Shown here: positions 48,701 through 64,000 of the stretch, in pieces
Layout: the number at the start of each line of letters is the position of its first letter
Position numbering within the stretch: position 1 is the first letter of the stretch
NCBI RefSeq assembly: GCF_031755915.1
Contig: NC_083379.1
Coordinates: 47,500,001 to 47,564,000, forward strand
Direction of reading: 5' to 3'
Length of the DNA stretch: 64,000 nucleotides
DNA from: Ziziphus jujuba
Lineage: Eukaryota; Streptophyta; Magnoliopsida; Rosales; Rhamnaceae
Program-made: the position numbers and the translations under genes
Notes under the pieces: generated by a model
Seen by the model: the letters and a program-made list of their open reading frames with translations, nothing else
What the model was told of the DNA's origin: nothing
Database searches by the model: none

Positions 48701-51700
48701 CGTGTCAGCAACAGTGCAGCCAAAAGATTCTGGCAATGACTGGGTTGATCTTTTGACTGGAGAGGGACCATGTTTTGATCAAACTGCTCAACCAGCAAAA
48801 GGAAGTGTTGTGGACAATGGAGGTGACTTGCTTGATTTCTTGGACCAAGCTGTTGTTGAATACCATGGTTCTGAAGCTGATAACAAATTGTCTTCGAGAC
48901 ACGATGGTAGGACTTCAGAAAACAGTTCCCAGCTGTACATAAATAGTCTGAAATCCCTAGCAGGAACACAACTGGTATGTTATGATCTAACTTGCCTTTT
49001 TCATTGTATTACTATGCACTTCATCCTGAATTTTTTTTTTTTTTTTCCTGGAAAAGAAAAATTCTCAAAGCTTTATGAAATCATTTTTTAAAAAATTTAT
49101 AAATTATCATTTTTTCTGTGGTTTAAGGCTACTGTCTTTTCTTGGACTTATTTCGTTGTAAGTCTGAGGGGTTTTCGTTCCTCATTAATGACTTTCACTG
49201 CTTGAATAAAATGTTTCTGGAGACTCCCGTTTCATTTATTATTTCTATGAGCCCATAAATCACTATTCTAATATGGAAAAATATGTGTGGCACCACCGTT
49301 AACAATTATCCTACTCCTAAATAAGCTGAACAGTGATGTTTTCTTGCAGCTACTATGCTACATTTGCGCCTTTTATTCTTACACTTTGGGATTCCTATTT
49401 TGAGTTGAATGAAGTTTCTTATTGGCTTATCATTTTATTATAGCATGTTATCTTGCATCTTGAAGTTGGATTGACTTTGCACTATATTTGTCCTTACATT
49501 ATTAGATAAGTTGCCGGTAACACATTGTTAGTCAACTTCTCAGCATAGTTTTGCAAGTCCTATATAGTATTAAATTTGATCTCTGAAATCTATGCTATTT
49601 TGTAGGAAAGAAAAATAGATTTCATAAAAGCTATGAAACTAGAAATTGAACGCCTCAAACTGAATCTTTCTGCTGCTGAAAGGGATAGAGCCTTATTGTC
49701 GATAGGGGTCGATCCTGCTAGTATCAATCCAAATGCTTTGCTTGATGAACGCTACATGAGAAGGTTGTGCAAAGTTGCAAACTCCCTTGCATTGCTTGGA
49801 CAGGCTTCCCTCGAAGACAAAATTACAGCTTCAATTGGTCTTGGGACAATTGATAATGATGCAATAGATTTTTGGAATGTATGTAGAATTGGAGAGAGCT
49901 GTTCTGGTGGCATGTGTGAGGTGCGTGCAGAAACTGATGTACCTACACATAAATCTTCTATGGCATCATCTTCAGGAGTTTCACCACCCTTGTTTTGTTC
50001 TCAATGTGAAAGAAAAGCTTGCAAAGTTTGTTGTGCGGGGAGAGGGGCTCTTCTGCTTCCAAGCTACAACGCAAGGGAGGCCATAAATTACAATGATATG
50101 ACAAGCCTGGGTGGATCAAGCCATGGTTCCCAAGTTGATGTCTCTACAAACCGTTCTGTAGTGCCGGATGGTGTTATTTGTAAAAAATGCTGCCCTGATT
50201 TTGTGCTTGATGCATTGATCTTGGACTATGTCAGAGTCTTAATTAGCTTGCGGAGAAGTAGCCGTGCAGATAGTGCTGCATATAAAGCCTTCAATCAGGT
50301 GATGGGATCTTCATCAAGGGAATATCATTATGAAAGGAATCAATCTACTAATAGTCAACATACTGTTAAAGTCCTACAACGATTATTAAATGGAGAAGAA
50401 TCTCTTGCTGAATTTCCATTTTCCAGCTTTCTGCACTCGGTATTAATCTTTGCTTGTATTCTGATTTCAGGTTTTCTACATTAGTTTCTACTTCTATTTA
50501 AGAATTACTTGTCGTGAAAATGTGCTTAATATTATCCTTAATTTATTCATTATCCTGAAGTCAATAACGAGGTAGATATAGAGGTAAAGATTGCTCTTGT
50601 TCCGGCCTTGTAGTCCCCTAATCTCCTTGTTGTCTTGCCAGACCCTGTGGGCACACTTTATTTTGAGTGTATTACTATTTTCTGAATGCTATTGATTAAA
50701 TTTCCTATTTTCTCTGGATATATTTATTTGGTTATTGATTATTTTATTTGTTAGTTGCACCAAGAGGTAGCCTGGTAGGATTGTTAATAAATAGGCCTTA
50801 GATAGAAACAGATTGAGTCTGCCATTTTCTGTTGAGTCAGGGACTACTACTGTTCTACTTAATATATTATATAGTGAACGGTGAATATAGGAACTAATGA
50901 AGGAAAATAAGAGGTCAAATTGGTATACCTTTCATGTAAAGGATAATAACTATTATAGTGTACATAATCCATTATTGGCCTACCTCCTGCAAGCTTGAGC
51001 TATAAAGAACAATGATAATTTAACAAGAACTCTATATTTTCAAATTTTTTCTATTATACAAGCTAGTGCTTTCTGTGTGTTGCTTTTAGATATGAGGACC
51101 AAGGCATTAAAATCTTGCTCCCTTTCTCATTTAATTCTTTGCACTTCCTTTTTTAATTGTCTAATATTTTACTCCATTGTAAAAGAGAATTTTTTTTTTT
51201 CACCTTTTCCACAACAACCTTTGTCATCACATTCATTACATTTTATGTTTTGCTGTGGATTGCTTATATTTCAGAAGTATGTGGCACAGAACTTGCTGTG
51301 TTGCATAAAACTTTGGATAGAAGCAATAAGATTGACCATCAACCAAATATTCAGAAAAGATGTGCTGGCTTTTTTATATTGTGTTCTTTGTATTGTTTCA
51401 TACAAGATGCATTTATAGCTGAAAGAAATTTTCCTGTGATGCCATTTATTGATTTGTAATGGGTACTTATATATGATCTTATTGTAGGTTGAAACTGCTG
51501 TGGATTCGGCACCATTCTTGTCACTACTTGCTCCTCTTGATTCTGGATTAGAGAACTCATATTGGAAAGCTCCTCCTAATACAGTTTCTGTTGAATTCAG
51601 TATTGTTCTTGGTACCCTTTCTGATGTCAGTGGGGTTGTTTTGCTTGTTAGTCCATGTGGCTATTCTGATGCTGATTCTCCAACCGTAAGTTGGCATACC

Positions 51701-53450
51701 CTTTATGCGGTCTCAAGAAGTATAAGTGCAATATTAATTTGATATCAATCTGTAGAGAATAAGTAAAAAATGCCTTAAATATCCTTATTTAAATCCTTAA
51801 TCTGTCTTGTCTTTTTTAAGCCTGCATATCAAAGTTTTCTTTCTGCTTTCTACATTCTGCCATGTTCTCATGTTCATGAGTCCATGTATTAAGGCTTTTT
51901 TTTTTTTTCCCAGTTAAGGTGTTTTTGTGACTTTCTTTGGTAGTTGGTTTCTGTAAAATTTAGCTTTGACTGGCCCCTCCTGTTGGTGGTACAGGTACAA
52001 ATCTGGGCCAGCAATAAAATACACAAGGAAGAAAGGTCATGCATGGGAAAATGGGATCTGCAGTCCATGATAATGTCTTCATCAAAATATTATGGGCAAG
52101 AAAAATTGTCTAGAGAAGATGAATTACCTAGGCATGTGAAGTTTGAATTTAAGAATCCAGTTAGATGCCGCATTATTTGGATAACATTGCGTCTTCAACG
52201 AACTGGCTCGAGTTCCTTTAATTTTGAAAACTTGAGTCTTTTGTCTCTTGATGAAAACCCATTTGCACTAGCAAATAGACGGGCATCTTTTGGAGGATCA
52301 GCTGAAAATGACACCTGTCTTCACGCCAAGAGGATACTAGTAGTCGGAAGCCCAGTGAAAAAAGATATCACACAAGCACCATCACAAGACACTGAGGAGA
52401 TGAAAATGAAGAACTGGTTGGAGAGAGCTCCACAGTTAAATAGATTTAAGGTAAAACCTAAAATTTCTTAGTTTTATTTGGTTCCCTTAAATTTACAGAA
52501 TTTTGTTCTATTTCATTGTTTGTTGTTGATGGTCATATTTTATTTTTCCAGGTTCCCATTGAGGCTGAGAGGCTGATGGACAACGATCTTGTCTTGGAAC
52601 AGTATTTGTCTCCTGTTTCTCCCATGCTTGCTGGATTTCGTTTAGATGCTTTTAATGCAATAAAGCCTCGGGTTACCCATTCACCATCTTCACAAACACA
52701 AGTCTGGGATGCATCAATCACATTATTAGAAGATAGACACATCTCTCCAGCTGTGCTGTATATACAAGTATCTGCTTTGCAGGTATTTATTCAACCACTT
52801 TATCTATTTACTTGTCCATAGTTCATTATCCTATTGTGCTAGGAAAATTTTGCCTTTGGCCAGAGTCAATTGTTGCATGCATTACATTGCTTAGCTTGTC
52901 AAATACTGTAAATAATTTTTCTTTTCGGTAAATTTAACTGCAATTTGCAAAAGCTAAATCACTATTTCTTTTAACCACCAATAGGTTCCTTTGTTTTGGT
53001 GCTGCTATAATTATCGTTAAGTATAGTTTTTCTCCTCTTGCGCGACTTGCCATTTTGAAACGGGATGTTTTATATTTTTATCGACAAGTAAAACAAAAGG
53101 AAATGGGACATAATTTGCATGAAATATGGGAATTTGGACTAAAACTTAGTTGATTCATACCGGTACAGGAACCTCACGGCACAGTGACAGTTGCTGAATA
53201 TCGCTTGCCAGAGGCTAGGGCTGGAACAGCAATGTACTTTGACTTCCCTAGAGAAATACAAACCAGCAGAATTTCATTTAAACTCCTTGGAGATGTTACA
53301 GCATTTGTAGATGACCCAACAGAACAGGATGATTCCGGTTTAGGACCTCCAGGATTGGCAGCTGGATTGTCTTTATCCAATAGAATCAAGTTGTATTACT
53401 ATGCTGATCCTTATGAACTTGGAAAATGGGCTAGTCTTTCAGCAGTTTGA
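42700..53450 (+). CDS. SAC9: SAC9-type phosphoinositide phosphatase
   Basis: Thirteen exons: 42700-42712, 43369-43967, 44420-44552, 45118-46334, 46997-47104, 47247-47417, 47500-47742, 48540-48974, 49606-50439, 51488-51685, 51995-52450, 52552-52782 and 53169-53450. They join in frame to 1639 aa (Arabidopsis SAC9 about 1630). The SAC domain fills the first 500 residues with the P-loop [12 protein letters not shown], giving Cys458 and Arg464 of the CX5R site. A WW domain follows (about 509-541, Trp513 and Trp536). A long C-terminal half holds a predicted coiled coil ([20 protein letters not shown]) and a Cys-rich cluster (about 1104-1170, [14 protein letters not shown] ... CKKCC). SAC9 controls PI(4,5)P2 levels and endocytosis; its loss in Arabidopsis causes a constitutive stress response. 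The first exon holds only 13 coding bases. Confidence 0.95.
42741..42772. repeat. (CT)16 microsatellite in SAC9 intron 1
   Basis: Uninterrupted CT repeat 28 nt after the exon 1 donor. Confidence 0.9.
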
Positions 53451-55584
53451 ATGAAAGGTTATGCATGGCATGAAAGCGAAAAAGTTTGATGATTGGTTTT
53501 TGATTGTACGTGTGTTCAGTTTCATTCATGATTCTTGGTGTAATACTAACATGTAATCTTTTATAATTCATTGGTGTAACAGTGAAAACAAAGTATTTTT
53601 GTCCTTGAAGCAAGGAGATATTTCATGAGTAAAAGTTCAGTTCATCAATATTTTTGGGTTATATTTTATCAGAACAAAAATTCTTGAGCATTTGGATTTC
53701 CAATTTTCCACTTTCCACTGTGTAGTTGTGGTGTAAAAACTGATTTCAACATTTTTTCTTTTTCTTTTTTTTTTTTTATTGAAAGCTTGGTGGATATGGC
53801 TTCAAATTGAATATCGATGTCATTACTATATCTGAAATTTCAATAAGAATGAAGTGCTCTAAAATACCATTTACCTAAACTTATGAACAAAAAATAAAAA
53901 AAATAGTAATATCTTTTTTTAAGGCTTGCCTAATAAAGTGCATAATTTTATTGCTTTAACCTAAGTTAATTTATTGATTTGAATATATTTATATATATAT
54001 ATATATATATAGATATAAGATTTTGCTATAAAAAGATCCCTGTCAAAAAACTAAAAACTTACATATATATATTAGGGTGTAAATTTTTATATATATTTTT
54101 GAAAGAATTTATGTGAAAAATTTAGCAGTCAAACTTATTTAATAAATAACATGTATATTATTGGTTGGTATATTTATACAATTTAAATATAAAAAAATAA
54201 ACTTTTAAATAAATAAGTGAATTAAAAAAAATAAACCAATTAAATGTTATCATATATTCTATTATATTATTTAATAAATAAATTTGATGGACATTTTAAT
54301 AAATCTATACTTTTTTAAAATTTAATTTTAAAAATACATATTCAATTTTTGTTAAAAAATGTTGATGTTCAATTTTAGTGAAATATTTTTAACACCCTTT
54401 TTAATATACATCATTATCTACCTGTCCTGGGAGTCATCAAAACTGCTTTAGCCCACAATTTTTATTTTTTACTTTTGAATTAACTATATTTTGGGGTCTT
54501 CTAAGTTGTTCTTAATTGAAATTAAGTGCATCAAATTTTATTTTTTTCAATTTGCTGTTTCAATTTTCATTTTAATTTCAATTTAGGTTCTCCATTTCCC
54601 TTTTTTTTTTTTTTTAATCCTCAATTTTGATTTTATATCAATTTGGGAATTGCATAGTAGGATTTTTTATTTTTTTTTAACTTATTTGTTAATATTTCAA
54701 GTTAATAATACTTTGGATATAAAATATGACATTTATTTTACTCAAAATTTTCATTAATTTTTATCCATGATGAAAGAAAAACTAAAATTAAAAATCTTAA
54801 TTTAAAAATAAAAAATGAAAGGCCCAAACTAAAACCAAAATGAAAATAAAGACACTCAATTGAAATTTTTAAAACTTGAGACACTTAATTGAAATTGAAA
54901 ATAAACTATAGAGTTCAAAAGTGTAATTAAATTATTATTACTTTTTATTTCTTCCACAATGGTAGAGATCACACAAATAAGTATAGATGAGAAGATAGGA
55001 ATTATATTATAAAAAGATGATTCTTTAATATTGAAATAGTTATTATATCCAACAAGGTTTGGAGATTTGGATATAAAAACGAAAATTAATTAGACATATA
55101 AATCGTGAATTATAATTATTTATCAATTTAAATGTAGAATTTATTTATTTATTTTTGATGTCATATATAATTCATTTTTTTAAAGAGTAATATATTATTT
55201 TATTTATTTATTCTTTGACAAATATAAGCGATATATACACTAGATTTTTCTTTTGTTTCATTGATGTTGGAGAAATTATTTGTCAAACTAAATTTAATTT
55301 GAACTATAACCATGCCCATTGTAAAAATAATAATAACAATAATAATAAATAAAAACTATAACCGTGCCCATCAAAAATTTGAAATTATACAAATTTCTTA
55401 TTTGAAATGCAAAATTGTATAATTAAATATTTAGGAGTTTTATTACCATAAAAAAACTAGAATTTACATTAATTGAAAGTTATTATTGCTGTATTATTTT
55501 TTAGGGGGTCAAGAAATTGAAAGTTCAACTAAAAAGTAATTTTCTATTTGTATTTGTTTTTTTTTGTTTTAATTGCCCTAGAAT
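53451..55584. other. AT-rich intergenic, no gene seen
   Basis: Contains the SAC9 3' UTR, then about 1.8 kb of very AT-rich sequence with poly-T runs and (TA)n (53990-54010). No open frame of note, terminal repeat or target duplication was found. Confidence 0.6.
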
Positions 55585-55730
55585 AAACCCTAGCTGTTTA
55601 TCTAAAAAAAAAAAAAGAGTAAACCCTAGCTGCAAAGGACTAAAATGGGACTTTAACAGAAGCCCCAAATGAATCGTAGCCGTCGATCTTCAAGACATTT
55701 AGATCCCTAATAAGAAGTACTATATAAGAG
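55585..55730 (+). promoter_or_regulatory. RPL5 promoter: two telo-boxes and TATA
   Basis: AAACCCTA occurs at 55585-55592 and 55621-55628, both within TAAACCCTAGCTG. TATATAAG lies at 55721, about 90 nt before the start codon. Telo-boxes near the start are a known hallmark of plant ribosomal-protein gene promoters and are linked to expression in dividing cells. Confidence 0.75.
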
Positions 55731-55814
55731 TGACTTCCCTCTACTCGAGCCGTCTGGTTCTGCTCCTTCACTCATTATCTCTTGGCCATCGGCGGGTGAT
55801 TTTCTGCTTCACCA

Positions 55815-58972
<3,158 letters not shown>

Positions 58973-59788
58973 AGAAGATATTGTCAACTAGTTTTGTTTG
59001 TTTGATTATCCTTTAGGACAGTTGCTGGCTGCGGCTAAATATTAAGTTTGTTTTATCTATTTGGAGTTTTTGGTTAATTTTTGCCGTTTCGGAGATACAG
59101 ACTAGAAATGTGATTCTAAGTTTTTGACTACATCTAAGTTTTGTTTATTTTCAACCCCGTATTTACATCTCAACAAACACAACAAATGCATTTAATAAAT
59201 ATAACTTGAATCGGTTCTCGAACTTGGATAGAAATCAATACTCTGAGGGAAGAAAACAAGTAAATTGTTAATGGGTTAAGACTACTTATCTATTTAATGG
59301 TGCAACTGTTCTTTTTCATTTTTTAATTTTTTATTATTATTATATTTTCAAGTAATGGATGTTGCAACTGTTTGTTTTTTTTTTTTTGGGTTTTTCCTCT
59401 TGTTTGAAAGACCAATTAAATTTGTAAGAGGTGCACTTTTGTTTCATTTAAAGTGCATTAAAAAAAATAATGGTTGGCTCATGTGCACAGGAGAATGAAA
59501 CGAAAGAGGTGGTAAGGAAAAAGTGCTACGTGTGTTGGATTACAGTGGATGCTTAACAGAAAGAAACATGTGTAAGATGTAGAAGCAGTAAGTTTTGCCC
59601 AAAGCTTGGATGGTCCACAACTGTGACAACCTTATCTGGAGGCAGCCAATGGAATTCCATTTTCCATTTACTTATGATCAACCTCCCAACACTATATCCA
59701 TTTGACAGATTTGAAGGAAAAAATTTAAAAAAATGGTCCTTGTGAATTGAATCCAGGATAAACTCCATACCCGGCTCGAGCAAAAGTC
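58973..59788. other. Intergenic
   Basis: RPL5 3' UTR and the presumed promoter of the small plastid protein. No further gene is seen. Confidence 0.6.
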
Positions 59789-60311
59789 ATGATGGTCCAT
59801 CCGCTGACCCCTGCACCAGCTACTACTGCTGCAACAACAGCAGCGGTTTTAAACAAGAAGACCATTCAATTTCCTAGTCTAACGTTTCAAGGAGTTGCTG
59901 CAGCAAGTACCAATGCCTCTGTATCTGATGATAATCTCCCACGCCGCAGCTTAATGTATGCTTTTGTTTTATTATTTTTCTAGTCAATTTTGTTATATAT
60001 GGCATTGTCCGTTGTAGGTCTGCAAGTATGCCTTTTTTTTTCAAAAAATAATAATAATAATAATCTCGATGGGCAGGAAAGTGAGCTTGGGCATCATGGC
60101 TGGCTTGGTGCTTAACTCGGACTTTAGGGGCGGAACTGCAAATGCAGCTGCCAGAAGGCCGCCACCTCCTCCACCGGAAGAGAAGAAGGACCCCAATGTG
60201 AGCGGTGTTCAGGCAAAAGTACTAGCTAGCAAGAAGAGGAAGGAAGCAATGAAAGAATCTATTGCCAAGCTTAGGGAGAAAGGGAAGGCCATTCAAGAAC
60301 CGTCTAAATAG
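59789..60311 (+). CDS. Small putative thylakoid-lumen protein
   Basis: Two exons, 59789-59955 and 60077-60311, split inside the codon for Met56 and giving 133 aa. I do not recognise the family. The N-terminus is rich in Ala, Thr and Ser with few acids, as in a chloroplast transit peptide. It is followed by a twin-arginine (Arg52-Arg53), a hydrophobic stretch (GIMAGLVLN, 61-69) and an Ala-X-Ala site (77-79). This is the layout of a bipartite transit peptide using the Tat route into the thylakoid lumen. The predicted mature part of about 54 aa starts with a proline run (RRPPPPPPEEKKDP) and continues as a charged, probably helical Lys/Glu-rich tail. An unspliced reading would stop within the intron. 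Function unknown. Confidence 0.75.
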
Positions 60312-61151
60312 TCATCCTGTTCCAAATGATGCAACACCAATTTTAGTCGCAACTCTTTTTTTCCTATATAGTTTCATATTCAGTATCTAAAAGATTTTCT
60401 TTTGAATGTAGAGGAAATGTGTATTCTGGTAATAAACCATAGGATTAGTGTCTTCTCTTTTCTTCTTGGGTGAATAAAATTTCCCATTCAACCACAAAAA
60501 AAAAAAAAAAAAAAGACAATAAAAGTAGAAATAAGTATAACAAATCTATATAATTGTTCCATTCAATTGGCATGGTGGATTTTTCTTCTTCATTACTATT
60601 AACGATGTCCAGCAACTTTAATATAGTAAAATTCACACACAATATTATAAACTTTACAAGTGATTTATTATGTTGATACCTGTAGTGCAAACTGACCTAG
60701 TATCTGGATTCTGGTGTCGAATCAATGAAACTCTATCTCAAGTGTCCAAAGACCAAGCAACACAAAAGAAACGTCGAGTCCTCTTGTGAAAAAGGAAAAG
60801 AAGGAAAGGATGAGTCTGACTTGAACTCGAAAATTTAGAAAGTCTCTTCTGAGTTTCATACCCAGAAGATTGACATTTTCATTTTGAATGCATTCCAATT
60901 CTTATAATTTGCAAAATACTACAAAGAAATTGTGGCTGATGGGTACAGGAAATTAAAATTACAATTTTTTTTTTTTTTTTTTTGGCTTCTGGAAAATAAA
61001 TTGCAAATTTAAGTGAAACGAACAACCCCATATCAGAATTCCGTCCTATAAGCTTAGAATAGGCCCGAGTGCACGAAATCCCAAATCCCAGTACTTTTCC
61101 ATCCACGATTCAAAACGAAGCCAATCCACATAGACGATTAGAAGAAGACGA
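60312..61151. other. Intergenic
   Basis: Presumed 3' UTR of the lumen protein and promoter of the HAD gene. An A-run lies at 60497-60514 and a T-run at 60965-60983. No gene is seen. Confidence 0.6.
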
Positions 61152-64000
61152 ATGATGCTGCCCACCTGCTCAGTTCCACACAATGAGATTCAACCTTTTC
61201 ACATCTTAAATGGGCTTCAAGAACTCGCCCAAACACGCAATTTCAAGGTACTCACTCTTATGATATTATACGATTTCCTTTTTTTGTGGAAAGGAAAATA
61301 AAAAAGGGTACTTTTTTCATGATTTTTCTTGAGTTTTAGTGATTGATGGCAAGTGGGTTTTTTAACTTTTACGAGTTTTCCTACGAGGAAAATAAAAAAG
61401 GGAACTTTTTTCATGATTTTTCTTGAGTTTTAATGATTGATGGCAAGTGGGTTTTTTAACTTTTACGAGTTTTCCTACAAGATTTAGGCAACCGCAGGAT
61501 CCTCTGTCGGTGTCTTCTAGACAAAATTTATTGAATAGATTGAAAACTGTCATTTTGGTTGTTAGAAGCAGTATGATCGGCATAAAATTTATGTTTTGTA
61601 TCCATATCATTTGCGAATGCTTGTGCTTGTATGTTCAAAAACTGAAACCTCTGATTACAGATTTAGAACTTCCATTTATGCAGATTTAGAATAAATATGA
61701 TCTGCATAAACTCGTGCTTGTATGTGCCCATGCTAGCGCTTGTATATGTGTATATGCATTTCTAGTTTGTGCTTGTCCAACTATCGATTGTCGAATTTGT
61801 TTGAATGTATATGCATACTACTATTTATAAATAATGATGTTTTTACACATGTTAGATCATATGAGCAATTTTTTAATGTTCATGTAGGCATGGTTCTTAG
61901 ATCAGTTTGGAGTCCTTCATGATGGGAAACAGCCTTATCCAGGCACAATTTCTACATGTATGTTTTTCATCTGTTAGTTTTGGCATTTGGGTAAGCCTTT
62001 TTTTTTGGGGGGGGGCACTCAAAATTAATACCAAAGTTAATACCATAAACTGTCATAACTTTTTGGCATTGAGTCATGGCACGTGTTCGTAATCTTCTTC
62101 TTGTTTAAATAGTAGAAAACCTAGCAAAAAGTGGTGCAAAGATGGTGATTATAAGTAATTCCTCAAGGCGCTCATCAACGACCATGGAGAAAATGAAAAG
62201 CCTTGGGTTTGATCCCTCTCTCTTTGTTGGAGCAATTACCAGTGGCGAATTAACACATCAGAACCTGCAGAGGTTTAGCATTTACATCTCCCATGGCGTT
62301 TAATGTCATTGACTTTTGAGAATTTTTATTTGTTGTTCAATATTCCAATAATGTTTCCATATCACATTCTTCCTTTTCCAATATCCATAATATAGATCAT
62401 TTCTGACTTACACAAGAGTTAAAGGATCTATGCTTTGTGCTTTGGCAACATCCTTACCATCTTTGGAATTTTTTATGATATAATTTATGTACAGACTAAT
62501 TATTCTTATAAAAACAGGAGAGATGATGCTTGGTTTGCAGCACTTGGAAGATCTTGCATTCACATGACCTGGAGTGACCGAGGTGCTATATCTCTTGAGG
62601 TACGCTAATTGTGAGTGTCTTAGAGATTATTGTTCCCTCTTCTTTTGTTGAAACATTATACCTTTTAAGTTAGAGAATATCTCACCATGCCATTTAGCCA
62701 GTAAGGTGAAGCTGTGCGACATGGTTATTGTCAATGCTACATTCTGAATAATCTGCAAATGTTAGACTAAATGAACGCATTAACTAAATGTCATGAATTT
62801 GAAAAGTACTCATCATATGATTTCCTGTGACCTCTTCTGTTGTGTTTCTTATATTCATTTTACTAATGATTAGGCTTATCAAGGAGCTTTGTACTATATA
62901 ATTATTACTATGAATCATTTCAGTTAATTTTGAACTGTGAAACTTTTAATTATTGATCCATTTTATGGATATCTTGCAGGGCCTAGAATTACAGGTCGTG
63001 GAAAATGTTGAAGAAGCAGAATTCATCTTGGCTCATGGCACCGAAGCCTTGGGACATCCTTCTGGTGCTGCTAGTCCCAAGAAGCTTGAGGAACTTGAGA
63101 ATATCTTGGAACGCTGTGCTGCTAAAAGCATTCCAATGGTGGTAGCCAATCCAGATTTTGTGACTGTTGAGGCAAGGGCTTTGCGATTAATGCCTGGTAG
63201 ATATTGGGTTTGGTCTTTTGGCTTGAGAACTTATAATATTAGATTAATGCACACCATATTCAGAGTGTCATATATATTCACATGTATAAGTTACATGTTA
63301 GTCTTGATAAGTAATGCACTGTGAGCTTGGTCTTGGTTAACAACTCATTTCTCGTCTAAGTTGCATAAAATTTCTTCATGAGGGAAATACTCTTTTTCTA
63401 TGGTATATATACACATAATATGTGTTTGCGTATATAGCATGTATGGGGGAGAGAGAGAGGGAGAGAAAATTTTATTAAAATCACATGGCTTTAGTACTAC
63501 AGTATTTACTTTTATGCTATTATTGGCTACACAAAATGGGTGATTTTTTTGTTTTCTATGTAATAATTTCGGTTTTCGTTGTTTCCTATTTTTCTTGACA
63601 TAAAAAAATTGTATTATTAGGATCTCTGGCTGCCAAATATAAAGAGCTTGGAGGTGAAGTGAAATGGATGGGCAAGCCTGATGAGGTGATCTATTCACAT
63701 ATTTTTATTGTTGTTATTATCAACCTATTTGTACCTTAGGACATGATCTCCTTTGCATCGTTATTACTTTGTTTCTCATGCTTGTTTTTTTCGTTTTATC
63801 GACTCTTTAAACACTTTTTGACTCAGATGATTTACAAATCAGCGATGGCCATGGCTGGTGTAGATGCTTCTGATTCTATTGCAGTTGGAGATTCTCTCCA
63901 CCATGACATTAAGGGTGCAAATGAAGCTGGAATTCAATCAGTTTTCATCACAGGTGGGATCCATGCAACTGAACTTGGACTTGGGAGTTTCGGAGACATT
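61152..64000 (+). CDS. HAD-superfamily (type IIA-like) hydrolase, 3' end outside window
   Basis: Seven exons seen: 61152-61247, 61888-61957, 62113-62272, 62518-62599, 62980-63196, 63621-63685 and 63827 to the window end, all in frame, 288 residues so far. Motif I is FLDQFGVLHDG (nucleophile Asp37), motif II VIISNSS (about 60), motif III the Lys in GKPDE (about 227) and motif IV VGDSLHHD (250-257). This matches the plant protein annotated as haloacid dehalogenase-like hydrolase (Arabidopsis At5g10460) and a bacterial subfamily of unknown substrate. The residue two after the nucleophile, usually Asp in phosphatases, is Phe39. ATG at 61155 is an alternative start. The last 20-40 residues are probably missing. 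Confidence 0.88.
61293..61480. repeat. 94-bp tandem duplication in HAD-gene intron 1
   Basis: Units 61293-61386 and 61387-61480 start GGAAAATAAAAAAGGG and end TTTTACGAGTTTTCCTAC(G/A)A. They differ at only a few positions, so this is a recent duplication. Confidence 0.92.

Noticed and set aside
53451..55584. LTR retrotransposon in the AT-rich gap after SAC9
   Set aside because: No direct terminal repeats, primer-binding site, or gag/pol frames could be found.

Overview
The window is nuclear DNA of a flowering plant, most likely a eudicot. It is AT-rich, has many GT-AG introns, long (TA)n and (CT)n tracts and small transposons, and carries single-copy plant genes with 10-13 exons. The species cannot be named from the sequence. 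An apparently intact CASTOR-type symbiosis channel suggests a lineage that still hosts arbuscular mycorrhiza. Exon borders below were placed by hand from splice signals and reading-frame continuity.

Layout. 0-3.5 kb: the first two exons of a short-chain dehydrogenase/reductase on the minus strand, leaving the window or truncated. 3.5-9.4 kb: a 5.9 kb PIF/Harbinger-type DNA transposon with 17-bp terminal inverted repeats and a TGA target duplication. Its transposase and MYB/SANT genes are joined by an internal deletion. 11.1-20.9 kb: two tandem minus-strand cysteine synthase (O-acetylserine (thiol) lyase) genes with the same 10-exon structure (390 and 384 aa). 23.2-25.9 kb: an intron-less CDS for the U5 snRNP 40-kDa WD40 protein, with a 5'-UTR intron. 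28.0-34.0 kb, plus strand: a CASTOR-like ion channel (about 892 aa) with two alternative versions of exon 8. 34.8-40.7 kb, minus strand: a plastid-type protein with a rhodanese domain lacking the catalytic Cys (670 aa). 42.7-53.5 kb, plus strand: SAC9-type phosphoinositide phosphatase (1639 aa). 55.8-59.0 kb: ribosomal protein uL18/RPL5 (303 aa). 59.8-60.3 kb: a small putative thylakoid-lumen protein. 61.2-64.0 kb: a HAD-superfamily protein cut by the window edge.

The genes do not form an operon-like unit. They are housekeeping genes in a conserved neighbourhood. From memory of the Arabidopsis map, cysteine synthase, SAC9 and the rhodanese gene are adjacent on chromosome 3, and another cysteine synthase lies beside the U5-40K gene on chromosome 2. 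This window appears to hold the un-split ancestral order.

The most interesting item is the duplicated exon 8 of the CASTOR-like gene. Exons 8a and 8b are each exactly 99 nt, both phase 0, homologous but diverged, and separated by only 57 nt. This is the architecture expected of mutually exclusive splicing that would swap the entry strand of the second gating-ring domain. Next in interest are the fused Harbinger remnant and the divergence of the second cysteine synthase at residues near the active site and the serine acetyltransferase-docking loop.
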